Assembly: GCA_902800795.1 (NCBI GenBank) | Contig: CADCFQ010000023.1 | Coordinates: 15,365-56,356, forward strand | Source: an uncultured Ruminococcus sp. | GTDB lineage: Bacteria; Bacillota; Clostridia; Oscillospirales; Ruminococcaceae | Length of the DNA stretch: 40,992 nt | Direction of reading: 5' to 3' | In this document: positions 30,999 through 38,849 of the stretch, in pieces | Layout of the letters: each line of letters opens with the position of its first letter | How positions within the stretch are numbered: the stretch's first letter is position 1 | Notes under the pieces: generated by a model | The model's database searches: none | The model's input: the letters and a program-made list of their open reading frames with translations, nothing else | Told to the model about the DNA's origin: nothing | Program-made: the position numbers and the translations under genes

Positions 30999-32585
30999 TC
31001 AGATCATCGAGTCCTCCCAGCAGTCGGGAGCCTCAAGGCCCAGAAGCTTTGCAACTGTGGGAGCCACGTTTGCAAGGCCGTACTTAGTGCTGTCAGCGTC
31101 GATTATCTCGTGGCGTGTCTCCTTGTCCCAGATGATGAAAGGAACTCTGTTGAGGGAGTGAGCCGTTCTTACCTGGATATCGCCCTTCTTGTTCTTTTCA
31201 AGCATCTCGTCAGCGTTTCCGTGGTCAGCTGTTACCAGCAGTGTGCAGTTGCACTCGTCGCAGACCTTGATAAGTCTTGCAAGACCAAGGTCAACAGCCT
31301 CAACGCCTGTGATGGTAGCGTCCATATTACCTGTGTGGCCTACCATATCGCCGTTGGGATAGTTGCAGCGGATAAAGTCATACTTGCCGCTTCTGATAGC
31401 CTCGATCATATCGTCGGTTATCTCAGCGGACTTCATCCACGGTCTCTCGTCGAAGGAAACTCTGTCAGAGGGGATCTCCTTCCAGGTCTCCAGCTCCTCG
31501 TCAAATCTCTCGGAGCGGTTGCCGTTCCAGAAATAAGTAACGTGGCCGTATTTCTGGGTCTCGGAAACGGCATAGGAATAAAGGCCGTTCTTAGCCAGCA
31601 GCTCGGAGAGGGTGTTCTTTATCTCGGGCGGGTTCACAAGATACTTCTTCGGTATCTTGAGGTCGCCGTCATACTCGAGCATACCTGCATAGATAACATC
31701 GGGAACAGTTCCTCTGTCGAAGAAGCCGAACTCGTCGCCGCCGTCAAATGCCATAGATATCTCGATAGCTCTGTCGCCTCTGAAATTGAACAGGATAACG
31801 CTGTCGCCGTCCTGCATCTTTCCGACAGGCTGTCCGTCCTTGGCGATAACGAACTCGGGAAGATCCTGGTCGATAGCTGAGGTCTCGCTCCTGAGAGTCT
31901 CAACAGCGCTCATAGCGTCAGCGAACTGTCTTGCGTCGCCGTGAACATGGGTGTTCCAGCCACGCTCTACCATGCCCCAGTCAGCCTGGTATCTGTCCAT
32001 GGTTATCTTCATTCTTCCGCCGCCGGAAGCTATCTGTGCATCGAAGGTGCCGTCATTGAGAGAAGCCATGCAGTCCTCCAGCTCCTTGATATAAATGGGA
32101 GCCGAGGTAGCCGGAACATCACGTCCGTCAAGCAGGATGTGGCATCTTACCTTCTTTACGCCCTCTTCCTTGGCCTTGGCCAGCATCTTCTCCAGGTGGT
32201 GGATGTTCGAGTGAACGTTACCGTCAGAGAGAAGACCCAGGAAGTGGAGGGTGGAGCCCTTGCTCTTTACATTGTCGATGAGCAGCTTCCATGTGTCGGA
32301 AGCAAACATCTTGCCGCTCTCGATAGACTCGTTTACGAGCTTTGCGCCCTGGGAGTATATCTGGCCGCAGCCCAGAGCATTGTGTCCTACCTCGGAGTTG
32401 CCCATGTCGTCATCTGTGGGCAGGCCTACAGCGTCGCCGTGAGCCTTGAGGGAGGTGTTGGGATAGGTTTTGAGCAGCATATCCAGAGTGGGGGTGTTAG
32501 CCTCGGTAACAGCGTCGCCGAGACCGGTAACAGAGAATCCTACTCCGTCCATAACTACAAGTACAACAGTTTTCTTTTTAGCCAT
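30999..32585 (-). CDS. gpmI: 2,3-bisphosphoglycerate-independent phosphoglycerate mutase
   Basis: A 528-residue, two-metal (usually Mn) enzyme interconverting 3- and 2-phosphoglycerate. The metal Asp13 is in VVMDGVG, and the phosphorylated Ser64 is in DDMGNSEVGHNALG. The transferase domain (about 80-310) has HILLDGRDVP and GGGRMKITMDRY. The metal sites of the phosphatase domain are NYPNGDMVGHTG and ADHGNADEM. It is slightly longer than the usual 510 residues. AAAGGA ribosome site. Probably in one transcription unit with tpiA and the protein between them, 56 bases downstream of the latter. Confidence 0.97.
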   Translation of the reverse strand: MAKKKTVVLVVMDGVGFSVTGLGDAVTEANTPTLDMLLKTYPNTSLKAHGDAVGLPTDDDMGNSEVGHNALGCGQIYSQGAKLVNESIESGKMFASDTWKLLIDNVKSKGSTLHFLGLLSDGNVHSNIHHLEKMLAKAKEEGVKKVRCHILLDGRDVPATSAPIYIKELEDCMASLNDGTFDAQIASGGGRMKITMDRYQADWGMVERGWNTHVHGDARQFADAMSAVETLRSETSAIDQDLPEFVIAKDGQPVGKMQDGDSVILFNFRGDRAIEISMAFDGGDEFGFFDRGTVPDVIYAGMLEYDGDLKIPKKYLVNPPEIKNTLSELLAKNGLYSYAVSETQKYGHVTYFWNGNRSERFDEELETWKEIPSDRVSFDERPWMKSAEITDDMIEAIRSGKYDFIRCNYPNGDMVGHTGNMDATITGVEAVDLGLARLIKVCDECNCTLLVTADHGNADEMLEKNKKGDIQVRTAHSLNRVPFIIWDKETRHEIIDADSTKYGLANVAPTVAKLLGLEAPDCWEDSMI

Positions 32586-32628
32586 AACTAAAAAATCCTT
32601 TCTATTTGGCTGTGTTATAACAGCATAT

Positions 32629-32643
32629 TGACGTTTTACGTCA
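32629..32643. promoter_or_regulatory. Palindrome upstream of gpmI overlapping the previous stop codon
   Basis: TGACGT-TTT-ACGTCA. Its end is the stop codon of the preceding gene (32641-32643). On the minus strand a TATAAC follows about 8 bases later, so it could be an operator over a weak internal gpmI promoter. Function not shown. Confidence 0.4.
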
Positions 32644-33414
32644 CCAGTATATCACGCACAGACCTGTCCGTGAATTTATGAGGTAAGCAGGGGAGTGGTT
32701 CTTCTGCTCGCCAAAAGAGTAGACCTTGGCTCCGTTCATCTTCTTGCCTATGCTGTCGCAGTAGGCAGCAAGCTTTGTATAAACGAAGTCGCCGTCCGAA
32801 CATTCCCCGGCACCCTGTTTTACAGCAAGCTTTTCAAGCTCCTCACGGCCCTGTTTGTCGGTGATGAACCTTATCCTTATGCTTCCGTATCCGGAGCCGA
32901 TGAGCTTTTTTGATATGTACTCCGCCTTATAGCCCTTGCAGGTGTCGGGCAGCTCATCCGGCATAAAGTCAAGCTCGTCCATTTCGCCCTTGCCGTAATT
33001 TCCGAGGGTGTAAAGCTTTGTGAGAGTCTTATACTGTGAGGCTCTCTCGCTGCCGGCGCCAAGCAAAACGCACAGACACAGCACGAAAACTATAAGCCCC
33101 GTGATCCGCACGACCCATGAGGCGATGAGCCTGCCTTTCTGCGGGTCCTTGCGGTTCAAAAGCCACTGACCTGTCAGAAACAGCACACCGAAGCCGCTGA
33201 CAGGGAGCATAAAATAAATGTAAGCTCCCAGCCCCAGAACAGGCATAGCTATAAGTGCCGCCCCGATAAAAAGGTCGGCGGTGCGTCTCAGCGGACGCAC
33301 GGGCCTTTCCTCTATATCCGAGGTGACTATCCTTATCTCGTTTGCTTTTCTGACTGCGCTCTCCTTCTCGGAAACAGCCGCAGCGTTGGTGTTGTCAGTA
33401 GCCACAGCGATCAC
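32641..33414 (-). CDS. Uncharacterised membrane protein between tpiA and gpmI
   Basis: A 257-residue protein with no family recognised. A charged, probably cytoplasmic N-terminal segment (1-45) is followed by three hydrophobic segments (about 48-68, 72-86, 100-120) and a 135-residue soluble C-terminal domain (KGYKAEYISKKLIGSGYGSIRIRFI, then VYSFGEQKNHSPAYLINSRTGLCVIYW). The start is a GTG; upstream AAAGAG is a weak ribosome site, and an in-frame GTG three codons later is possible. It lies 60 bases after tpiA. Confidence 0.75.
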   Translation of the reverse strand: MIAVATDNTNAAAVSEKESAVRKANEIRIVTSDIEERPVRPLRRTADLFIGAALIAMPVLGLGAYIYFMLPVSGFGVLFLTGQWLLNRKDPQKGRLIASWVVRITGLIVFVLCLCVLLGAGSERASQYKTLTKLYTLGNYGKGEMDELDFMPDELPDTCKGYKAEYISKKLIGSGYGSIRIRFITDKQGREELEKLAVKQGAGECSDGDFVYTKLAAYCDSIGKKMNGAKVYSFGEQKNHSPAYLINSRTGLCVIYW

Positions 33415-33474
33415 ACTCTTTGCATAAGGGATAGGGGTCCTTGCTTCTTACCTCTTAACTAAGCTTAGAATATA

Positions 33475-34251
33475 TCAGCCCTCAACAGCAGCCTGAACGA
33501 TAGTATTGAAGTTCTCTGCCTTGAGAGAAGCGCCGCCGATAAGACCGCCGTCGATGTCGGGCTTTGCAAGAAGCTCAGCTGCGTTCTTGGCATTCATAGA
33601 GCCGCCGTACTGGATGGTAACAGCGTCAGCAGTTGCCTGATCGTAGAGCTTTGCAAGAGTAGCTCTGATGAAAGCGCAAACCTCCTGTGCCTGCTCGGGA
33701 GTAGCGGTAAGACCTGTGCCGATAGCCCATACAGGCTCATAAGCGATAACTGTCTTCTTAACATCCTCAGCAGTTACATCCCACAGATTGAGCTTGATCT
33801 GACGGGCGATGACTTCCTCAGTGATGTTGCACTCACGCTCCCACTTGAGCTCGCCTACGCAAACGATGGGCTTGAGGCCGGCAGCCAGAGCAGCCTTTGT
33901 TCTCTTGTTTACTGTCTCGTCAGTCTCGCCGAAATACTGTCTCCTCTCGGAGTGACCGATAACAACGTACTCTACGCCTACCTCGACGAGCATATCAGCG
34001 CTGATCTCGCCTGTGAAAGCGCCGCTCTTCTCAAAGTGAACGTTCTCGGCGCCTACCTTGACATTTGAGCCCTCGGTAGCAGCAACAGCTGTTTCAAGGT
34101 TTGTGAAGGGAACGCAGGCAATGACCTCGATCTTTCCGTCGGCGTTAGCGACCAGCGGCTTGATAGCCTCGAGAAGCTCCTTAGCCTCGGGTCTTGTCTT
34201 GTTCATCTTCCAGTTTCCTGCGATGATAGCTTTTCTCAAAGATTTGTTCAT
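33475..34251 (-). CDS. tpiA: Triosephosphate isomerase
   Basis: A 258-residue TIM barrel interconverting dihydroxyacetone phosphate and glyceraldehyde 3-phosphate. The catalytic Lys15 is in AGNWKMNKT, the His in VIGHSERRQYFGE, and the Glu with the flexible loop 6 in AYEPVWAIGTG. The phosphate-binding IQYGGSMN and GLIGGASL follow near the end. An AAGGAG site precedes the ATG, and a perfect promoter lies about 45 bases upstream. Confidence 0.98.
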   Translation of the reverse strand: MNKSLRKAIIAGNWKMNKTRPEAKELLEAIKPLVANADGKIEVIACVPFTNLETAVAATEGSNVKVGAENVHFEKSGAFTGEISADMLVEVGVEYVVIGHSERRQYFGETDETVNKRTKAALAAGLKPIVCVGELKWERECNITEEVIARQIKLNLWDVTAEDVKKTVIAYEPVWAIGTGLTATPEQAQEVCAFIRATLAKLYDQATADAVTIQYGGSMNAKNAAELLAKPDIDGGLIGGASLKAENFNTIVQAAVEG

Positions 34252-34297
34252 TATAAAAACTCCTTATAATAAAATTTGACCATAACTTGTCTATCAT

Positions 34298-34326
34298 ATT
34301 ATACAACATTTTCCGTCTCCTGTCAA
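34298..34326 (-). promoter_or_regulatory. tpiA promoter
   Basis: TTGACA (complement of 34321-34326), 17-base spacer, TATAAT (complement of 34298-34303). Confidence 0.87.
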
Positions 34327-34373
34327 TCTTATATTTGACAGCGCAAAAAAACTAAATGTATTTTTTTTATTTT

Positions 34374-34544
34374 ATGGTTATATACTTGACACACCATTTA
34401 AAAGTGCTTGAATATGGGGTCTGGGGCGAAGCCCCAGTGGGTCGGTAACGAGGGCGAAGCCCTCCCCCCCTCCCCTCCGAGTTCGCTGTGTACGAATGTA
34501 CACAGCCGAACGAGGACTTTGCGGCATTGACGATGGTGTGTTAA
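34374..34544 (-). mobile_element. Short TIR element, copy 2 (MITE-like, non-coding)
   Basis: About 171 bases, inverted with respect to the copy at 28089-28246. It shares the ends (ACTTGACACACCATTT and, reversed, AACACACCATCGTCAATGCC), CTGGGGC-GAA-GCCCCAG and GAGGGC-GAA-GCCCTC. It has an extra hairpin GCTGTGTAC-GAAT-GTACACAGC (34485-34506) that copy 1 lacks. It lies between divergent tpiA and the small membrane protein gene. Confidence 0.82.
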
Positions 34545-34765
34545 AGGGATAGCCATTTTTTATCTTTCTATTGCCATTTTCATTTTTCTGTTCGTATAAA
34601 GAAACAGAGAGGCAAAAACGAGACTTCACGGAAGATGTGACCAAATAATTATCTTTATATAAAAACTTAACGCTCTAGTCACATTATGTTAAATTTAATC
34701 GTTTATAATTTGGTAAACACAGGCGAAAGCCGTGTCTATAAAACAGTATATGGAGGATTTTAAAA

Positions 34766-35128
34766 ATGAAAGTATTGAGAGTATTGTGTATCGTGTTCCT
34801 GATCCTTAGCCTTCTGGCAACAGGTCTTGTGGCAGCTATCAAGGCCGGCATCGGCATGGAGCTTGATTCCATCAAGGATCTGAAGGAGAGCGACACCAAG
34901 ACAAAGATCGGCACCGAGGTCAAGTTCAAGGACGGCGAGCCTTACTTCTATCTTGAGGAGAACGGCAAGAAGAAGGAGTACACCGAGAAGAAGTACACCG
35001 AGTCTATGGAGACCATTAAGGACGCATTCGGCACAGGCGTATATGTTTGCGGCGGCTTCTGCGTTATCATGGTAGCAGGTATAGTTGTTACCTCCGTTGT
35101 TATCAGCAAGAAAAACAAGGACGAATAG
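34766..35128 (+). CDS. Small membrane protein of unknown function
   Basis: A 120-residue protein with two transmembrane segments, residues 4-26 and 92-113, enclosing a Lys/Glu-rich loop (DLKESDTKTKIGTEVKFKDGE and onward), ending KKNKDE. No family recognised. GGAGG lies nine bases before the ATG. The leader can form a GGC-GAAA-GCC hairpin (about 34720-34738). A TATAAT near 34708 gives a possible -10 without a convincing -35. The stop codon abuts composite repeat copy 5. Confidence 0.8.
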   Translation: MKVLRVLCIVFLILSLLATGLVAAIKAGIGMELDSIKDLKESDTKTKIGTEVKFKDGEPYFYLEENGKKKEYTEKKYTESMETIKDAFGTGVYVCGGFCVIMVAGIVVTSVVISKKNKDE

Positions 35129-35396
35129 AAACGCAGGCGGAAGCGCAGGCGGAAGCGCAGGCGCAGTAAAAATAGCTTTTTTAAGGCACTTTTGTCAGGG
35201 AGCTGACAGGAGTGCCTTTTTCATTCCTTAGTGAAGCGCCTGCTCAATGAATAATGAAGAATGAAGAATGAAGAAATAAGAATAAAGGTATCGTCCTGCG
35301 GACGATGATATTTTTAAATCATCGCCGAAGGCGATACCTAAATTATTCATTATTCACTATTCAATATTCATTATTCATTATTCATTATTCACTATT
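35128..35396. repeat. Composite intergenic repeat, copy 5 (complete)
   Basis: The left module begins at the final base of the small membrane protein's stop codon with GAAACGCAGGCGG. It carries one more 12-base GCGGAAGCGCAG unit than copy 1, then the terminator, then GCGCCTGC. The right module has AATGAAT/AATGAAG arms, a core 35285-35340 with ATCGTCC-TGC-GGACGAT and ATCGCC-GAA-GGCGAT, and an ATTCATT arm to the stop of the converging DUF3592-like gene. Confidence 0.9.
35183..35221 (+). terminator. Terminator inside composite repeat copy 5
   Basis: AAGGCACT (35183-35190) pairs with AGTGCCTT (35211-35218), inner TGTCA/TGACA stem, T run to 35221. It ends the small membrane protein transcript. Confidence 0.85.
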
Positions 35397-35910
35397 ACAG
35401 TATCAGTATAACGCCCAGCGCTATGATGATAACGCCCAGCGCAAGCGCCGCATAGCCGAAGGGGTGGCTCTCCTTTTCGGGGGTCTCCTCCTCGTCATCG
35501 TCGGCGGCGCCGGCCCTGGTGTCAACATAGAATCTGGAAGGGTCCTCCGGGTCATACTTAATGTCGATAAAGTCGCCCTTCTCATAGCCCTCGTCATCGA
35601 CTATCTGGTCATACTTCTCGCCGTCCACCTCATAGCCTATCTTCCACTGGACGAATATCCTGGGTTCTCCGCCTTTTTCAAGGGCAGGAAGCTTCTGCTT
35701 TTTCTTCTGCAGCACCTTTGCCTTGACAGCAACATAGTTGTCCTCTTTGGGAACGTTCTGTCTGTTGGCCTGGGGGAAAAGCTCATACCCCTGCATTATC
35801 TTTACGCCGAAGTAGATGAGCCCAAGCCCCGTAATGGCAAGCACTATCCCGAATATCTGCTGTGCGCTCAGGCCGCCCGAGCTTTTTGCAAATATGCTTA
35901 TGATATCCAT
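35395..35910 (-). CDS. DUF3592-like membrane protein
   Basis: A 171-residue protein with a transmembrane segment near each end (about 18-40 and 150-171). In between is a small beta domain with VQWKIGYEVDGEKYDQIV and GDFIDIKYDPEDPSRFYVD, the pattern of DUF3592 proteins, and an acidic linker (DDDEEETPEKE). Function unknown. AAGGAG ribosome site. It lies 59 bases after pgk and may share its transcript. The stop codon abuts composite repeat copy 5. Confidence 0.8.
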   Translation of the reverse strand: MDIISIFAKSSGGLSAQQIFGIVLAITGLGLIYFGVKIMQGYELFPQANRQNVPKEDNYVAVKAKVLQKKKQKLPALEKGGEPRIFVQWKIGYEVDGEKYDQIVDDEGYEKGDFIDIKYDPEDPSRFYVDTRAGAADDDEEETPEKESHPFGYAALALGVIIIALGVILIL

Positions 35911-35969
35911 TTTTTCTCTCCTTATGAAAAAGGACGGCAGCCTGTGCCGTCCTTTATTTGTCAGGTCAA

Positions 35970-37190
35970 TTACTTGTCAGCGATAACATCGATGCCGGGA
36001 AGCACCTTGCCCTCAAGATACTCAAGGGAAGCGCCGCCGCCGGTGGAGATGTGGCTCATCTTGTCAGCGAAGCCCAGCTGGATAACAGCTGCTGCGGAGT
36101 CGCCGCCGCCGATGATAGTGGTAGCGTCTGTGTCGCCGAGAGCCTTAGCTACAGCGATAGTACCTGCTGCAAGAGTGGGGTTCTCGAAAACGCCCATAGG
36201 TCCGTTCCATACAACGGTCTTAGCGTTCTTTACCTCGTCAGCGAAGAGAGCTCTTGTCTTCTCGCCGATATCAAGACCTTCCTTGTCAGCGGGGATCTTG
36301 TCGGAGTCAACAGTCTCAACAGCGATCTCTGCGTCGATAGGATCAGGAAAATTATCAACTACAACAGTATCGATAGGCAGGAGCAGCTTCTTGCCGTTAG
36401 CCTTAGCCTTCTCGATCATCTCCTTGCAGTAATCGAGCTTGCTGTCATCAACGAGAGACTTACCTACCTCATAGCCCTGAGCCTTCAGGAAGGTGTAAGC
36501 CATACCGCCGCCGATGATGAGTGTGTCGCACTTCTCGAGGAGGTTGGAGATAACGTTGAGCTTGTCTGCTACCTTTGCGCCGCCGAGGATAGCAACGAAG
36601 GGTCTTACAGGAGTCTCAACAGCGTTTCCGAGATAGTTGATCTCCTTCTGCATGAGGTAACCAACAGCGGTCTCCTTAACGAACTTTGTAACACCGGCTG
36701 TGGAAGCGTGAGCTCTGTGAGCAGAACCGAAAGCGTCCATAACGAATACCTGACCGTCAACGAGGTCAGCCAGCTCCTTAGCGAACTCCTCGCCGTTCTT
36801 TGTCTCCTCAGCGCCTCTGAATCTTGTGTTCTCGAGAACAACGATCTCGCCGTCAGCCATTTCAGCAACAGCCTTCTTAGCGTTGTCGCCTACAACTGTG
36901 TCGTCCTTAGCGAAGGTCACCTTTGCGCTTACCAGCTCTGCAAGTCTTGCTGCAGCGGGAGCGAGGGAGAACTTATCCTCGGGGCCGTTCTTGGGCTTGC
37001 CGAGATGTGAGCAGAGAACGACCTTTGCACCGTTCTCAACGAGCTTATTGATAGTGGGAAGAGCAGCGGTGATCCTGTTGTCGTTAGTGATAACGCCGTC
37101 CTTGAGCGGAACGTTGAAGTCAACTCTTACGAGGACCTTTTTGCCCTTAACGTCAATGTCTTCAACTGTGACTTTGTTTAAACCTGCCAT
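35970..37190 (-). CDS. pgk: Phosphoglycerate kinase
   Basis: A 406-residue glycolytic kinase transferring phosphate from 1,3-bisphosphoglycerate to ADP. The N-terminal [14 protein letters not shown] holds substrate-binding residues, followed by LCSHLGKPK and [10 protein letters not shown]. The C-terminal nucleotide domain has [32 protein letters not shown] and [11 protein letters not shown]. Length is slightly above the usual 390-400. Consensus promoter upstream. gapA, its usual neighbour, is not in the window. Confidence 0.98.
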   Translation of the reverse strand: MAGLNKVTVEDIDVKGKKVLVRVDFNVPLKDGVITNDNRITAALPTINKLVENGAKVVLCSHLGKPKNGPEDKFSLAPAAARLAELVSAKVTFAKDDTVVGDNAKKAVAEMADGEIVVLENTRFRGAEETKNGEEFAKELADLVDGQVFVMDAFGSAHRAHASTAGVTKFVKETAVGYLMQKEINYLGNAVETPVRPFVAILGGAKVADKLNVISNLLEKCDTLIIGGGMAYTFLKAQGYEVGKSLVDDSKLDYCKEMIEKAKANGKKLLLPIDTVVVDNFPDPIDAEIAVETVDSDKIPADKEGLDIGEKTRALFADEVKNAKTVVWNGPMGVFENPTLAAGTIAVAKALGDTDATTIIGGGDSAAAVIQLGFADKMSHISTGGGASLEYLEGKVLPGIDVIADK

Positions 37191-37234
37191 TTTAATGACA
37201 CCTCTCTTTTAATATTTGGTTTTCAACCTTTTCT

Positions 37235-37263
37235 ATTATAACATAGAGCTTTACCAAAGTCAA
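37235..37263 (-). promoter_or_regulatory. pgk promoter
   Basis: -35 TTGACT (complement of 37258-37263), 17-base spacer, -10 TATAAT (complement of 37235-37240), about 45 bases upstream of the pgk ATG. Confidence 0.85.
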
Positions 37264-37291
37264 GAGATTTAGATGTTATTTAGAGGTTAGA

Positions 37292-37667
37292 GCAGGTGCG
37301 TGCACCTGCACCCAATTCCCCCTCCCCGCATAGTTTCGTGCAAACTAACAGTTCTCTCCGCCCTCCCCGGAGGGGAGGGGGAAGGCTTTGTGTGGGCTTT
37401 TAAATAGTCACACTGCGTGAACCTTGGGAAATAGCTGAAATGTCTGTTTCACAACAAAGCTGTAATTATCCGCCAGGGGATTAGCCGTGCGGCGAGCACC
37501 CCTCCCCGGAGGGGAGGGGGAAGGCTTTGTGTTGGCTTTTCAGTTGCACACTGCGTGAACCTTGGAAAATAGCTGATATGTCCGTTTCACAACAAAGCTG
37601 AAATGATCCGCCAGGGGCAAAGCCGTGCGGCGAGCACCCCCCGCCTTCGGCGGGGATACCATTTTCA
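37292..37667 (+). repeat. 139-bp repeat in tandem, with cap hairpin and half palindrome
   Basis: Cap palindrome GCAGGTGC-GT-GCACCTGC (37292-37309), then ACCCAATTCCCCCTCCCC, then two direct units of 139 bases (37362-37500 and 37501-37639). Each starts with the GC palindrome CCTCCCCGGAGGGGAGG and contains CACACTGCGTGAACCTTGG, TTTCACAACAAAGCTG and GCCGTGCGGCGAGCACC. After the second unit comes CCCCGCC-TTC-GGCGGGG with GATACCATTTTC, half of the palindrome at 17124. An inverted single copy is at 20864-21061. It fills the gap between pgk and fucA. Confidence 0.9.
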
Positions 37668-37688
37668 ACGAAGCTGCCTTGCTAAAGC

Positions 37689-38372
37689 TTATTTCTTAGA
37701 ATACTTCTTATAGCCCGGGTGCTTTCCGGTCACCTTGTACTGCTCACGCATATTTATAAGGCGGTTGATATTGTTCATATCTATGTCCTTGACACCGCCG
37801 AGGAGCCTTGCGACCAGGGATATCTGCGCCTGGAGCTCCAGGGTCTCCATACGGTAATAGGCGGTGGTCAGGTCAGCGCCGACAGTGAGAGCTCCGTGGT
37901 TAGTCAGCAGCATAACATCGTGATAGGGAAGATAAGGCTCGATAGCCTGGGGCACCTCATAGGTCGAGGGCGTGCCGTAGGGGGTAAGGGGCACGGAGCC
38001 CACAGCGATGACTGTCTCTATCATACAGTAGTCATCCAGCGGCTTGTGTGCGCAGGCAAAGCCTGTTGCCACCGGCGGATGAGCGTGAACGACAGCCCCC
38101 ACATCGGGTCTTTCCTGATAGCACTTCATGTGCATCTTTATCTCGGAGGAAGCCTTCCAGTTCTCGGTTGGCTTCTCGATAACGTTGAAATTTCCGTCGA
38201 TAAGACCGATGTGGTCTCTTGTTATCTCATGCTTCGAGATACCTGTCTGTGTGGCAAGGTAGCGGTCCTCTGCGACCTTGACGGACACGTTTCCGTCGTT
38301 GGCTGCCACCCAGCCCTTTGTCCACATCCTGTGGCAGATATCGACTATCTGATCTTTTATCTCTTCGTACAT
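37689..38372 (-). CDS. fucA: L-fuculose-phosphate aldolase (class II aldolase/adducin family)
   Basis: A 227-residue zinc enzyme cleaving L-fuculose 1-phosphate to dihydroxyacetone phosphate and L-lactaldehyde. The substrate loop is AANDGNVSVK (about 24-33) and TQTGISKHEI. Zn ligands are in VVHAHPP and the later TNHGALTVG; the catalytic acid region is SSEIKMH. The same fold includes rhamnulose-phosphate and ribulose-phosphate enzymes; the fucI-fucK-fucU context decides for fuculose phosphate. AAAGGA ribosome site; 33 bases after fucU. Confidence 0.88.
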   Translation of the reverse strand: MYEEIKDQIVDICHRMWTKGWVAANDGNVSVKVAEDRYLATQTGISKHEITRDHIGLIDGNFNVIEKPTENWKASSEIKMHMKCYQERPDVGAVVHAHPPVATGFACAHKPLDDYCMIETVIAVGSVPLTPYGTPSTYEVPQAIEPYLPYHDVMLLTNHGALTVGADLTTAYYRMETLELQAQISLVARLLGGVKDIDMNNINRLINMREQYKVTGKHPGYKKYSKK

Positions 38373-38405
38373 AATGATCGTCCTTTCGTTTCTGGGTTGT
38401 TACTG

Positions 38406-38849
38406 CTATCCGGGGACTACTACCCCTTTTTGCAGCATTATATTTGCGTAGATAGCTGTCTCGCCGGTGGCGATTATAGCGTAGGCTTTTTTAGCCTCCT
38501 CATAAAAGGCAAAGCGTTCTATCTCGCCGACAGCGCCGGCTCCACGCTCGTCGTGCCTTGCGATTATCGCCTTATATTCGTCCCAGATAGGAGTTTTGGC
38601 ATCATCGCCGGGCATCACCTGCATAAGGCTCACGGGCTTGTCCACATAGGTGTCAAGCGGGAACAGTGTCAGTATCGCATCCAGAAGCTCCGGAACACCG
38701 TGGCCGTCACAGCGTATCACCTTGCAGTTTTTGCCCATGCTCTCGGCAGGGAAGTTGCCGTCGGCTATGACTATCCTGTCTGAATGTCCCATCTCGCAGA
38801 GGGTCTTCAGAAGCTCCGGCGAGAGTATGGGCGGAATGTTTTTAAGCAT
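38406..38849 (-). CDS. fucU: L-fucose mutarotase (RbsD/FucU family)
   Basis: A 147-residue ring-shaped mutarotase interconverting alpha- and beta-L-fucose, so that the isomerase receives the right anomer. The catalytic His is in MGHSDRIVIADGNFP (His22); VMPGDD and the C-terminal GETAIYANIMLQKGV match the family. FucU rather than RbsD is chosen for the context and the C-terminal YANI. It overlaps the kinase gene by eight bases, with AGGAGG upstream. Confidence 0.9.
   Translation of the reverse strand: MLKNIPPILSPELLKTLCEMGHSDRIVIADGNFPAESMGKNCKVIRCDGHGVPELLDAILTLFPLDTYVDKPVSLMQVMPGDDAKTPIWDEYKAIIARHDERGAGAVGEIERFAFYEEAKKAYAIIATGETAIYANIMLQKGVVVPG

Noticed and set aside
35305..37010. Long open frames on the plus strand opposite pgk and the DUF3592-like gene (up to 375 codons)
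   Set aside because: They are antisense shadows of strongly coding minus-strand genes, lack ribosome sites and read through a repeat; their sequences are low-complexity.
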